Source: Photobacterium gaetbulicola Gung47 (GTDB lineage Bacteria > Pseudomonadota > Gammaproteobacteria > Enterobacterales > Vibrionaceae). Taken from it: a stretch of DNA of 64,000 nt. Location of the stretch: positions 1,984,001 through 2,048,000 of the forward strand of contig CP005974.1 in the NCBI GenBank assembly GCA_000940995.1, given 5' to 3'. The notes under the pieces are model-generated. The model saw nothing but the letters and a program-made list of their open reading frames with translations, did not search any database and was not told the origin of the DNA. Each line of letters starts with the position of its first letter. The first letter of the stretch is position 1. The position numbers and the translations under genes were made by a program. Positions 18,412 to 27,577 of the stretch are shown here, one piece after another.

Positions 18412-18453
18412 AGAGGTATTCTTCCTGCATTGTTTGAATACCCTGTCATCACC

Positions 18454-18948
18454 ATGAACCAATCATCGCCTTCCTCTTCAACTACACGTTCTTCTAGCAA
18501 AAAACACAGCAAAAATGCGCATCAAGAAGAGCAGTTCGGCATGTCGGAAACCCGCTTTTGGATTCAGCGCTTGAGTAAAACTGCTATCCGGGCAATGCAT
18601 ATCCTCGGTATTTCAGGGAGTGCTGGTGGCTTCTTGTACGGGGTCGAGCAGGCGCTGTGGCTCCACTGGTGGGTCATGGCAATGGTAACGGGCGTTATCA
18701 TGACGGGGTTGGAAATCCGCCAGTCGCGATTATGGTTGATCCAGCTAAAAGGCGTACTGACGTTTGTAAAACTAGCTTTGCTCAGTAGCTTTTTCTGGCT
18801 ACCACAGCATAAACCTGAGCTGTTCATCGTCATTCTCGTGATGTCGGTGGTTATCGCTCACGGCCCCGCAGGCTTGCGCCACTACTCTATTTGGCACCGT
18901 CGTAGGATTGATGAGCCCAAAGGCAAAAAAAGACAAATTAATGGATGA
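18454..18948 (+). CDS. Uncharacterised small membrane protein
   Basis: 164 residues from ATG 18454. The first 35 are Ser/Lys-rich and disordered-looking; from MSETRFWIQ on there are four hydrophobic segments (MHILGISGSAGGFLYG, WWVMAMVTGVIMTG, VKLALLSSFFWL, LFIVILVMSVVIAH) and a basic tail (HRRRIDEPKGKKR). The true start could be ATG 18541, since neither has a strong ribosome site. I do not recognise the family. It may be cotranscribed with yqaB, 91 bases upstream, unless the palindrome terminates that transcript. Confidence 0.55.
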   Translation: MNQSSPSSSTTRSSSKKHSKNAHQEEQFGMSETRFWIQRLSKTAIRAMHILGISGSAGGFLYGVEQALWLHWWVMAMVTGVIMTGLEIRQSRLWLIQLKGVLTFVKLALLSSFFWLPQHKPELFIVILVMSVVIAHGPAGLRHYSIWHRRRIDEPKGKKRQING

Positions 18949-19063
18949 AAGTGACATGCTAATGGTAAAAAAGTCTTTTATTCAATAATTGAGACACAGT
19001 AAGTACGAACCCGCACTACACTGATAAATGGGCATTTACCAACTAGTGTTTAGGAGACCGGTT

Positions 19064-19393
19064 GTGAAAAACTTACTGCTTGTGACTTTTTTACCCCTGG
19101 TAATAGCAGGATGTTCCAAGTCTGTTGATGAGCGTGCTGACGAATTTGTCGAGGCCAGTTTTACCCTGTGCGGCTCCAAGGTGCAGTCTTACGCTCAGGG
19201 TGATGACGGTAAGATCCGTATCGTCTGCGAAAACAACAGTTATTTCTCGGTCAAAGATCAGGATACCTTGGCCTACATGCATGAACTAAATGGGGCATAC
19301 TGCCGTGGCCAAGGCTTTTCCGCTTTCCATGAGCGCAGCCGTTACTTCACCTTTATCTGCAATGGGCAGAAATCGTTCAATATCCCCAAATAG
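19064..19393 (+). CDS. Small lipoprotein of unknown function
   Basis: 109 residues. Start GTG 19064 is chosen because AGGAG (19052-19056) precedes it and it gives a compact lipoprotein signal, KNLLLVTFLPLVIAGC, with a lipobox. The mature part has four further Cys (LCGSKV, IVCENN, YCRGQG, FICNGQ), which could form two disulfides. Family not recognised. It is convergent with the response-regulator gene. Confidence 0.65.
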   Translation: MKNLLLVTFLPLVIAGCSKSVDERADEFVEASFTLCGSKVQSYAQGDDGKIRIVCENNSYFSVKDQDTLAYMHELNGAYCRGQGFSAFHERSRYFTFICNGQKSFNIPK

Positions 19394-19426
19394 TGCCAGC
19401 TGGCATTGAGGCCAGGCACGCATGGG

Positions 19427-20107
19427 TCAGTGCAGCAGTTGATAGAGCCGCTGTGGTCTGCCGCCGGTTTTGTAATTGAGCACTAACTTGATCATCCCCT
19501 CCGTTTCCAGAAACTCCAGGTAGCGGCGGGCGGTGATCCGGCTGACATTCATTTTCTTGCCGATATCATCGGCTGAGAAGTCCTGGAGCTGCTCATCTAG
19601 CAATATCTGCTTGAGGTTTGCCAAGGTTGTTGCGTCGATCCCTTTGGGGGTGCTGCGAATCGGTGTTGCGGGTGATTTCCGAAACAGCTGGTCAATATCA
19701 TTCTGATCAACGGTAGCTGCCGTGGTCAGGGTACGGCGGTATTTGAGGTAATCTTCCAGTGCCTGATTGACTCGAGACATGCGGATTGGCTTGACCAGGT
19801 AATCCATGACCCCAAGCTGTACCGCCTGCTCGACGGTTGCGGCTTCTCGCTCTGCAGTGGTCATAATGAAGCTGCAGCTGACATTCTGGGCACGCAGCTC
19901 GCGGATAAGCGCCAGCCCGCTGCCATCAGGCAGGGTGATGTCTACAAACACCAAATCGGGTTTGAAAGCGTTGAATTGCAACAGGGCATCAGCATAGCTT
20001 TCACTGACGGCCACCACAGAAAACTGCGGGTGTTGGTTGATGGTTGACTCAAGGGTGTAGCTGGCGCGGATGTCATCTTCCAGCACCATAACCGTTGTCT
20101 TTGTCAT
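19427..20107 (-). CDS. CitB/DcuR-type response regulator
   Basis: 226 residues. The N-terminal receiver has the acidic pair in VLEDD, the phospho-Asp in LVFVDITLPDGSG (about residue 55), Thr in FIMTTAERE and Lys in DYLVKPI. The C-terminal helix-turn-helix (FSADDIGKKMNVSRITARRYLE) is of the CitB class. It overlaps the kinase gene stop by 4 bp, so the pair is coupled. Together they should sense an extracellular di- or tricarboxylate and control the transporter next to them. Confidence 0.92.
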   Translation of the reverse strand: MTKTTVMVLEDDIRASYTLESTINQHPQFSVVAVSESYADALLQFNAFKPDLVFVDITLPDGSGLALIRELRAQNVSCSFIMTTAEREAATVEQAVQLGVMDYLVKPIRMSRVNQALEDYLKYRRTLTTAATVDQNDIDQLFRKSPATPIRSTPKGIDATTLANLKQILLDEQLQDFSADDIGKKMNVSRITARRYLEFLETEGMIKLVLNYKTGGRPQRLYQLLH

Positions 20108-21705
20108 AAGCGTGTCGTGATCTGTTTGTCTAAATACAGGCTAAACAAGGTGGTATCTTGTTCAGTGCGTTCCCAGTCGATACTGCCATGGAAGTAATCG
20201 ACAAGCTGATTGACCAGGTAAAGGCCAACCCCGTTTTGCTGGTCGTCGTGCTTGCTGCTGACGCCGAACTCAAGAATTGAGTCGCTGATCTCAACCGGCA
20301 CCCCGGCACCGCTGTCTTGTACCTCGATAATGATATGCTGATTGCGATCGCTAAGATAGAGCTGGACTTCCGCAGGCGTTAGACCGCGGTTTTGCCACGC
20401 GGCCAGCAGCGCATTGTCTATCAGGTTGCCGATAATCGTCACCAGCTTTTCCGAAATAGCCTTTTCGTAGCTTGACAGGCTGGTATCGTCATCTAGCGTA
20501 AAGGTGACACCGAGATCGGATGCCTTATTGAACTTGGCCATCAGCAGACCGGCAATGGCACTGTCGTTAACCGAGGTAACGATACTGCGGATAATGGACT
20601 GGTAACTGTCTGTTTCTTGCTGAATAAAATCGACGGCTTTCTCAAAGTTGCCCAGTTGCAGCATTCCTGACAGGACATTGAGTTTGTTGGAATACTCGTG
20701 GGTTTTACTGCGCAGCAGTTCGGCATAGTTTTTGAGATAGGTGACCTCACGCTCCAGCTCATTTTGATCTAGGTTGGCATAGAAGACAATAACATGGCCT
20801 CGTATGCCCTTATTGTGTTTGATCGGATAGATATCAGCACGATAAGTATGCTTGCCAATATTGAATTTACCTTGGTGGAAGCTGTCATTATCCGAAAATA
20901 CCAGATGGCTCAGGGTGGTTGAAAAGCAGGAAAGCGGCTGGCCGATATAGTCATGCGGCCCGAGCTTCCCCATCGAGATCATTTTGCTGGCACTGTGGTT
21001 CATGGTGGTAATACAGTGATTGTTGTCAATGGCGAGAATGCCATCGCGGATACTGTTAAGGATCATCTCGCGCTCGCGAAACTTGTGGACCACAATCTCG
21101 GGCTCGTAATCAAGGAAGGTACGCTTCATTTTGAATACAAACGCACTGGTAATAGAAACGCCCAACAAGTAAACAATCGCAACCAGCCCGGCAATCTTGC
21201 CAAACTGCTCCATCAATATGCCGATGCTGCGGTCATACATATAACCGATATTGACGACCCCGATCACCCGACTGTCATCAAGGATAGGGGAAAAGTTGCG
21301 GATGGCCTTACCCAGCGTGCCGGATGCCACACTGGTATGGTCTACGCCTTGGTTCAGGGTCGGGTAGATATCGTCCCCGTTAAAATGCAGCCCGATCTTC
21401 TCTTGGTCAGGGTGGGTCAGGCGCATAGCCTGCTGATCGGTCACGACAATGAAAGAAGCGTCGGTCTTGCTGCGAATATCTTCGATGTAGCCCTGTAGCT
21501 CGAACGGCTGGCGGTTGTTTTTGGCTTTGACCGCTTGAATGACCACAGGGTCATGGGCCAATACGCGGGCCAGCTCCATTCCCCGCTCTTCAATACCGCC
21601 AATGTGCGCGTTTTGCAGCAGGTAGAAGATAAAGGTGGTGACAACAACGACGATCGAAGATGTTGTCGCCAGGGTGGTAAGGGCAAGGTAGCTCTTGAGT
21701 TTCAT
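20104..21705 (-). CDS. CitA/DcuS-type sensor histidine kinase
   Basis: About 533 residues. TM1 at the N-terminus (SIVVVVTTFIFYLL), a periplasmic PAS-like sensor of about 130 residues with FIVVTDQQAMRLTHP, TM2 (IAGLVAIVYLLGVSITSAFVF), a cytoplasmic PAS, an atypical H-box in RSKTHEYSNKLNVLSGML, and the ATPase N box IGNLIDNALLAAW and G boxes (DSGAGVPVE, GVGLYLVNQLV). The HEYxNKL phospho-His motif is that of the CitA/DcuS family. The N-terminus could extend to a TTG at 21741; I took the ATG at 21705, with no clear ribosome site for either. The ligand is probably a carboxylate such as citrate or malate. Confidence 0.9.
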   Translation of the reverse strand: MKLKSYLALTTLATTSSIVVVVTTFIFYLLQNAHIGGIEERGMELARVLAHDPVVIQAVKAKNNRQPFELQGYIEDIRSKTDASFIVVTDQQAMRLTHPDQEKIGLHFNGDDIYPTLNQGVDHTSVASGTLGKAIRNFSPILDDSRVIGVVNIGYMYDRSIGILMEQFGKIAGLVAIVYLLGVSITSAFVFKMKRTFLDYEPEIVVHKFREREMILNSIRDGILAIDNNHCITTMNHSASKMISMGKLGPHDYIGQPLSCFSTTLSHLVFSDNDSFHQGKFNIGKHTYRADIYPIKHNKGIRGHVIVFYANLDQNELEREVTYLKNYAELLRSKTHEYSNKLNVLSGMLQLGNFEKAVDFIQQETDSYQSIIRSIVTSVNDSAIAGLLMAKFNKASDLGVTFTLDDDTSLSSYEKAISEKLVTIIGNLIDNALLAAWQNRGLTPAEVQLYLSDRNQHIIIEVQDSGAGVPVEISDSILEFGVSSKHDDQQNGVGLYLVNQLVDYFHGSIDWERTEQDTTLFSLYLDKQITTRL

Positions 21706-21809
21706 TGAACGGGTCGGTTGATTAGGCACTGAATTTGGCAAGGATTATAACTGGATATAAGGTGGGAATACTGTGCCAGATATCTTTTATCTGGGCAGTA
21801 AGCAATCAA

Positions 21810-21837
21810 ATGCCGGGCAGCATGGCTGGCCCGGCAT
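21810..21837. terminator. Hairpin between transporter and kinase genes
   Basis: ATGCCGGGC (21810-21818) pairs with GCCCGGCAT (21829-21837). On the minus strand it is followed by a weak T-rich stretch. It lies just behind the 2HCT transporter gene and may partly terminate or set the expression ratio with the downstream kinase. Confidence 0.5.
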
Positions 21838-21858
21838 GAAACGCGAAACCGTTACTGG

Positions 21859-23142
21859 CTATTTCAGCAACTCGATTATCATGGTCGCCAATATCAACAT
21901 GAAAGCACCGCCAATACGGGAGGAGATCTGTGCAAATGGCATCAGCTCCATACGCTTGCTGGCGGCCAGTACCGCTACGTCACCAGTACCGCCCATATTA
22001 GCCATGCAAAGCCCTGCGGTAATAGATGCCTCAATCGGGTTGAAGCCCATCAGACGGCCGATAATCGCCGTACCGACAATCGCGCCGAGTACCGTGGCAA
22101 AAACCATCAGGAAGTAAACCAGGCTCAGGGACTCGATGATTTGGTTAAGGTCGGTATACGCCACACCGATGCCGACTAGCAGAGCTGGGGTTAGGTTATC
22201 AACCACAAACTTGTACCAGCCGTGGGCCGCACGTTCCAGCTCGCGCGGCATGAAGCCGGCCACCTTGACCAGCGCTACGAAGATGATCATCAGCGCGTAG
22301 GTATGCATGCTGATCACGCTGCTTAGCATTGAACCAACAAAGTACATGGTAATAGCCAGTAGGGCACCGACACCAAGTACGTTGATAGAAATTGGCTGCT
22401 CGTCGTTTTCTTCCTGCTTCTCTTCGGCTTTGCCGCGCATCAGCTGGCCGTTGCCGGTCAGCGACGGGAAGAATTTACCGACTTTATCCAACAGGCCGGC
22501 CATCACAATCGCAATCGCATTACCGATAGCCAGCGCAGGAACCATCTTTGACAGCAGAATCTCTGCACTCATGCCGGTGTTGCCCGACATGATCTCCACC
22601 AGAGGCACCGCGCCAGCACCCATACCGCCGCCCATAATTGGCAGGGCTATCAGCATGACCGATTCCATAAAGCCGTGGCCCAGAGCTGCGCCGACAATAC
22701 CGGCAAACAGGAATGCACAGGCGACACCGCCGAGGATAACGGGAATGTACTTCAGGGCAGCTTTCTTTAGCACATTGGTGTCCATGCCCAGAATTGAGCC
22801 GGTGACAAGGCTGGCGATGAAGAATGACAGGAAGCCACCGCCTTTGACAAAGGTGGTAATGGTATCAGCTGTCTCATGAGGGATCAGGCCACTGTGGAAA
22901 ATGTATGAAGAGCCAAAAATGATAACAATGGCACCGCCACCGAAGAACTGGTTGACGATAGGGGTTTTGTCGCCTGCGACATTGAGGATATAGCCAACGA
23001 CGGCCATGACACCAATTGCGCCGATGATCCCGGTTGGCATATTGTTTTGCACGGTCGCCAGTAAGATCACGGCGGCGGAGAGTGCAAAAATCACATTCAT
23101 CATACGCTTGTCGCTATGACTCATGGTGTTATTGGAAAACAT
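21859..23142 (-). CDS. 2-hydroxycarboxylate (citrate/malate) transporter, 2HCT family
   Basis: 427-residue inner-membrane Na+ or H+ symporter of the CitS/MaeN family. About 11 hydrophobic segments are visible, with the two family reentrant-loop signatures IMGGGMGAGAVPLVE near residue 170 and CMANMGGTGDVAVLAAS near 390, and the conserved SSRIGGAFML near the C-terminus with the substrate-contacting Arg. The start is ATG 23142 with AGGTGA upstream. The CitA/CitB-like genes lie downstream on the same strand. No citrate lyase genes are present, so malate or citrate uptake for respiration is as likely as citrate fermentation. Confidence 0.92.
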   Translation of the reverse strand: MFSNNTMSHSDKRMMNVIFALSAAVILLATVQNNMPTGIIGAIGVMAVVGYILNVAGDKTPIVNQFFGGGAIVIIFGSSYIFHSGLIPHETADTITTFVKGGGFLSFFIASLVTGSILGMDTNVLKKAALKYIPVILGGVACAFLFAGIVGAALGHGFMESVMLIALPIMGGGMGAGAVPLVEIMSGNTGMSAEILLSKMVPALAIGNAIAIVMAGLLDKVGKFFPSLTGNGQLMRGKAEEKQEENDEQPISINVLGVGALLAITMYFVGSMLSSVISMHTYALMIIFVALVKVAGFMPRELERAAHGWYKFVVDNLTPALLVGIGVAYTDLNQIIESLSLVYFLMVFATVLGAIVGTAIIGRLMGFNPIEASITAGLCMANMGGTGDVAVLAASKRMELMPFAQISSRIGGAFMLILATMIIELLK

Positions 23143-23408
23143 AGTTCACCTGTTTTTAAGTGTTGTTGTGGTTTGGGTGCAGTCTACCAACATGTGCAAA
23201 GCGGAAAATTGAGTACAGTGTTTATGTAACTATCTAGTGCTTTTGTAACTTTTGTTCATGAATAAAAGCGAGAGCAGCCTTATGAGGCGGAAGTCAGCAA
23301 GGCGTAAACCCCAACAAAAGTGGCTAAAGCTAAAATGGGGGGAGGTTTAAGGAAGGTGTGGCAGAAGCGAAAAAACAAGATGTAGGCAGTCTAATGGGCT
23401 TTTCGTGC

Positions 23409-23438
23409 AAAAAAGAACCCCACTAAAGAGTGGGGTTC
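23409..23438 (-). terminator. Terminator of sdaC
   Basis: On the minus strand GAACCCCACT-CTTT-AGTGGGGTTC is followed by TTTTTT (23414-23409). The stem is perfect over 10 bp. It lies 50 bases behind the sdaC stop. The rest of the gap 23143-23489 is the promoter region of the 2HCT transporter gene; I see no gene in it. Confidence 0.85.
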
Positions 23439-23489
23439 GACTGCAATCCAAGACCATTCAGGGATGGTTTTTAATCCATGATCTCTGGT

Positions 23490-24782
23490 TTATTGGGCCA
23501 GAGAATAAAAGATCGCGGAAATTGAGATCAGACCGATAATAACGATGAATACGTTGCTGATTGCGCCAGAGTATTTGCGCATTGCTGGCACTTTCTTAAT
23601 TGCGTACATCGGCATGATGAATAGCAGCATAGCGATGATTGGGCCGCCAAGGCTCTCAATCATACCCAAGATGCTTGGGTTGATGGTCGCTACTGCCCAA
23701 GTGGTGATCAGCATGAAGCCAGCAGTGAAAGCATTAAGGGCTTTCGGGCCGATTTCCTTGCCACGGCTACGTGTCATTTTAACCACCAAACCGTTAAGGC
23801 CTTCGCTGGCGCCAAGGTAATGGCCAAGGAAAGACTTGGTGATTGCAATGATAGCAACGATAGGTGCTGCGTATGCAATCATTGGCGTGTTGAAGTGGTT
23901 AGATAGGTACGTCAGGATTGATACGTTTTGCGCTTTAGCTTCAGCAAGGTTTGCCGGAGACAGCGAGAGCACACAGCTGAACACGAAGAACATAACAGTA
24001 ACAACCATCATGATGTGTGCACGCTGCAGTACGCGGCGTGACTGTGCTTCAGCATTTTCGCCGTGCTCTTTTTGCATGGCAACAGCGAAAGACGAGATCA
24101 CTGGGGAGTGGTTAAACGAGAAAACCATAACTGGCAGGATCAGCCATACAGCCATAAAGACTGACGTCATACCGCCTTCTACAGGGATCACGTGGTTAAA
24201 GATTTCGCCATTCCACTCAGGAACAAGGTAAAGGGCAAGAGCCAACAGCACTGCGACGAACGGGAATACCAGCATGCTCATTGCTTTGACAATAAGCTCT
24301 TCACCCAGACGGACAATCGCCATCAGGCCAACGATCAGAATCAGGGCTAGGATCCAACGAGCCGGTGGAACCATGCCGAGCTGGTTGATCATAAAGCTTT
24401 CTACAGTATTGGTCAGTGCAACACTGTATACCAGTAGAATTGGGTAGATAGCAAAGAAGTAAAGTAGGGTGATGACTTTACCCATACCTGCACCGAAGTG
24501 CTCTTCTACTACCTCTGTGATATCGGCGCCAGGGTTGGAGCTCGACAGCACAAAACGGGTCATACCGCGGTGAGCGAAGTAAGTCATTGGTAGCGCAAGT
24601 ACTGTCATGACCAATAGCGGGATCAGGCCACCGACACCGGCGTTGATTGGCAGAAACAGGGTGCCGGCACCTACAGCGGTACCGAATAGGCCAAGTACCC
24701 ACAGGGTATCGGTTTTTTTCCAGCCAAGCTTTGCTTTAGTGGTTGGTTGAGAATGAACGGTATTGTTTTTCACAGTGTCCAT
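23490..24782 (-). CDS. sdaC: Serine transporter SdaC (HAAAP family)
   Basis: 430-residue H+/serine symporter of the inner membrane, near-identical in layout to E. coli SdaC (429 aa). The start region WKKTDTLWVLGLFGTAVGAG, PGADITEVVEEHFGAG, and VMVFSFNHSPVISSFAVA are strongly conserved, with 11 membrane segments. I chose ATG 24782 (MDTVKNN), spaced 9 bases from AAAGGAG; the ATG at 24791 abuts that site. No serine deaminase gene is adjacent. A dyad 165 bases upstream may be its operator. Confidence 0.93.
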   Translation of the reverse strand: MDTVKNNTVHSQPTTKAKLGWKKTDTLWVLGLFGTAVGAGTLFLPINAGVGGLIPLLVMTVLALPMTYFAHRGMTRFVLSSSNPGADITEVVEEHFGAGMGKVITLLYFFAIYPILLVYSVALTNTVESFMINQLGMVPPARWILALILIVGLMAIVRLGEELIVKAMSMLVFPFVAVLLALALYLVPEWNGEIFNHVIPVEGGMTSVFMAVWLILPVMVFSFNHSPVISSFAVAMQKEHGENAEAQSRRVLQRAHIMMVVTVMFFVFSCVLSLSPANLAEAKAQNVSILTYLSNHFNTPMIAYAAPIVAIIAITKSFLGHYLGASEGLNGLVVKMTRSRGKEIGPKALNAFTAGFMLITTWAVATINPSILGMIESLGGPIIAMLLFIMPMYAIKKVPAMRKYSGAISNVFIVIIGLISISAIFYSLAQ

Positions 24783-25488
24783 TATGGACATCTCCTTTAT
24801 AGGTATAGTTTATATAGCCTTCAAAGGGTTCTCTTCTGTGTATCTTCCCTGCTTTACTGATGGAACGTCAGCAAAGGAGTAAGAGCAGCTTGCAAACAAC
24901 TATTTGCAGGTTCATACGAACAATATAAGAAGCGAGTTGCGAGGGGAATCACTTTAAACTGAAAGTGATTATGGTGACGTCCTGGGTCGAAAAGCGCGAA
25001 TTCCATGCATGCACAATGCTACTTGGTAATGACTGCTCTGAATCTCTAACTTATTAAAACCTTTAAAATTAACAATTGGAACCCTAGATAGGACGCGGCA
25101 AGTATAGGGGATTATCCGTATCACAACTATGGTTTTTCGCTTTTAAGAGTCTGTTTGCACAATAAATAGGCACTTGTTTATAGCCGTAAAATATCCGGTT
25201 ATGACTTTATATGTCTAATGGTGGGGTTTGTATTAACAATTGTTAGGAAAGGTTAATAGCTGTATTGGGTTTTCTGTTTAAGACTGCTTACTTAGTGATG
25301 GCGACGAGAGAGAAATAGATTTTGTTGTTAAGTTATTGAATGTTGCCATTTGATTTGGTTATAAAGCAACGGTTGGGTATTTGTTTTAATTATTCGAGAG
25401 AATTAAGTGGTGGGTAGTAACGACGGTTGTGCAGAATCAGATGTTTGCCAATGTATGGTTTGAGGACTTATAGCGAGGAAATAAAAAA
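24783..25488. other. Long intergenic region upstream of sdaC
   Basis: About 700 bases without a supported gene. It holds a perfect inverted repeat, ATCACTTT (24947-24954) and AAAGTGAT (24961-24968) around AAACTG, and a 12-bp palindrome TAACAATTGTTA at 25234-25245. Both are candidates for regulator sites controlling sdaC. Otherwise AT-rich and featureless. Confidence 0.45.
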
Positions 25489-25506
25489 AACCGCCCGAAG
25501 GCGGCT
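25489..25506 (-). terminator. Terminator of yajQ
   Basis: On the minus strand AGCCGCC-TTCG-GGCGGTT is followed by a run of T. Compact GC stem with a TTCG tetraloop, 22 bases behind the yajQ stop. Confidence 0.9.
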
Positions 25507-25527
25507 TTCAAAACGACACATTGCCGA

Positions 25528-26010
25528 TTAGTCACGGAAGTTATCGAACTGGAATGATTGGCCAAGCTCTGCACCACGTACTAGCGCCATTGCGGCTTGA
25601 AGATCATCGCGCTTCTTGCCCGTTACACGAACTTTGTCACCTTGGATAGAAGCTTGAACTTTTAGCTTCTCGTCTTTGATCATTTTGACAATTTTCTTGG
25701 CAACGGCCGTGTCGACGCCTTGCTTAAATTCAACGTTACAAGAAAATGACTTACCAGTGCGGGTTGTCTCTTTTTGATCCATTGATTGCGCATCGACATG
25801 GCGTTTAGCTAGGTTACCGCGAAGAATGGTAACCAACTGGCTTAGTTGGTAATCAGACTCAGTTGTGATTTTAACGACTTCTTTTTCCAGCTTGAAGCTA
25901 GCTTCGACACCACGGAAATCAAAACGAGTATCTAGTTCACGAGATGAGTTTTCTACCGCATTTCGGATTTCTACGAAGTCGACTTCAGAAACAATGTCAA
26001 AAGATGGCAT
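25528..26010 (-). CDS. yajQ: YajQ-family nucleotide-binding protein
   Basis: 160 residues, close to E. coli YajQ (163). It starts MPSFDIVSEVDFVEIRNAVE and ends with the family tail LGQSFQFDNFRD. The fold is two RRM-like domains; family members bind nucleic acid or cyclic-di-GMP. ATG 26010 is chosen because it gives the conserved N-terminus; AGGA precedes it. The DAHP synthase gene lies upstream on the same strand. Confidence 0.95.
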   Translation of the reverse strand: MPSFDIVSEVDFVEIRNAVENSSRELDTRFDFRGVEASFKLEKEVVKITTESDYQLSQLVTILRGNLAKRHVDAQSMDQKETTRTGKSFSCNVEFKQGVDTAVAKKIVKMIKDEKLKVQASIQGDKVRVTGKKRDDLQAAMALVRGAELGQSFQFDNFRD

Positions 26011-26081
26011 GTGCGTAATCCTGATTGTAGGTTGATGTAATTGTAATATAAGCGGGGCCTTCATTGGCCCAGCCGTATGTT

Positions 26082-27137
26082 TTATTGTTGGCTCTCTACG
26101 GCTTCAGAAAGCATGTCTAGCATGGTAACGGTATCGTCCCAGTTAAGGCATGGATCAGTAATAGATTGGCCGTAAGTTAGCGCGCATAAATTGTCAGTAT
26201 CTACCGGTTGGTTGCCTTCAACAATAAAGCTTTCTGCCATAATACCTGCAATGAAGTTGCTGCCAGACTTTATCTGCTGGCAAATATCGGCGGCAACATC
26301 GAGTTGGCGCTTGTGCTGTTTCTGGCAGTTACCATGGCTGAAGTCGACAACCAGACGAGGCGGCAGCTCAAAGGATGCCAACGTATCGCATGACGCTTTG
26401 ATGTCATCGGCATGGTAGTTCGGCATTTTGCCGCCACGCAGAATGACATGTCCGTGTGGGTTGCCCGAGGTACGGTAGATTGTCATTTCACCGCTTTTGG
26501 CCGGCGAGCAGAATACGTGCGATTCACGGGTGGCGCGGATGGCATCAATTGCAATTTTGATATTGCCGTCAGTACCGTTCTTAAAGCCTACTGGACAGGA
26601 TAGGGCCGAAGCCATCTCGCGATGAATTTGAGATTCTGTGGTACGAGCCCCGATAGCCCCCCAACTGATCAGGTCAGCCAAATATTGGCCAGTGATCATG
26701 TCCAGGAACTCAGTGGCAGTCGGCATACCCAATGCGTTGATATCAACCAGCAGTTTACGTGCCGTGTGGAGACCCTTGGCGAGATCAAGGCTGCCGTCCA
26801 GATTAGGATCTGATACTAGCCCCTTCCAGCCTACTACTGTGCGGGGCTTCTCGAAGTAGGTACGCATTACAATAAAAAGCGTGTCTTTGTGTTTTTCCTG
26901 TACGGCACATAGGCGTTTGGCATAATCGATGGCGGCATCAGGATCATGGACAGAGCAAGGGCCAACGATAACAAGAAGACGGGAGTCCTGGCCCGTAAGA
27001 ATCGCTTCAACTTGACGACGAGAGTGGGCGACATGCTCCGCAATTTCATCTGTGATTGGGTAAGCAGCTTCGACCGCAGCCGGCGTTGGCATCAGTCCAA
27101 GGCTAACGGTGCGGAGTTCATCTGTTTTCATTGGCAT
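26082..27137 (-). CDS. 3-deoxy-7-phosphoheptulonate synthase, class I, AroH-like
   Basis: 351 residues. First step of the shikimate pathway: PEP plus erythrose-4-phosphate to DAHP. Conserved motifs are VGPCSVHD, MRTYFEKPRTVVGWKGL, ISWGAIGARTTESQIHRE, CPVGFKNGTDG and VDFSHGNCQKQH. Compared from memory with the three E. coli isozymes, segments such as TDELRT at the start, MTIYRTSGNPHGH and KMPNYHADDIKASCDTL match AroH (tryptophan-sensitive) better than AroG or AroF. The effector cannot be proven by reading. Start ATG 27137 with AGG about 9 bases upstream. Confidence 0.93.
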   Translation of the reverse strand: MPMKTDELRTVSLGLMPTPAAVEAAYPITDEIAEHVAHSRRQVEAILTGQDSRLLVIVGPCSVHDPDAAIDYAKRLCAVQEKHKDTLFIVMRTYFEKPRTVVGWKGLVSDPNLDGSLDLAKGLHTARKLLVDINALGMPTATEFLDMITGQYLADLISWGAIGARTTESQIHREMASALSCPVGFKNGTDGNIKIAIDAIRATRESHVFCSPAKSGEMTIYRTSGNPHGHVILRGGKMPNYHADDIKASCDTLASFELPPRLVVDFSHGNCQKQHKRQLDVAADICQQIKSGSNFIAGIMAESFIVEGNQPVDTDNLCALTYGQSITDPCLNWDDTVTMLDMLSEAVESQQ

Positions 27138-27577
27138 AGTGTTGCCTATCTCGGTATTACAAAAATTATTGACGCGTAAAGATAGCCCAAAAGTCGGCAG
27201 GAATAAACCAAACTTGTGATATCACTTAGATTTTTATTCTAGCGTGTTCTCTTTTTCTTCGCCTTTTCTCAAGCTAGATCAATGAATGTTGTCATTTTGT
27301 CCAGTTGTTCTGGGTCATTTACAGATAGTTTTGATTGGCTCGGCTATGTGCATAATCGTGCAACTGACGCTATTTAGTTATCCAGAAGAGAAAAACTTTC
27401 TATTTACCCACTTGCGTCCGACGAAATGAGTCAGTATGTTGGGGTTTAGTGAATATATACCCAGTCAGTGTGGGTAAAAATGGAAGTTAATATACAAAGG
27501 GAGTCACAAGCCGAGATGCTAGGCGCTATCTATATATTTTCTTCCAAGAAACCAAGTTAAAGCAGTTATGGTGGTTT
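27138..27577. other. Divergent intergenic region
   Basis: 440 bases between the DAHP synthase and the PEP-synthase-like gene; it must hold both promoters. A small hairpin TACCCA-GTCAGTG-TGGGTA is at 27458-27476. I could not recognise a TrpR or TyrR box. No gene seen. Confidence 0.35.

Noticed and set aside
27138..27577. TrpR or TyrR operator before the DAHP synthase
   Set aside because: I saw isolated CTAG pieces but no adequate palindromic match.
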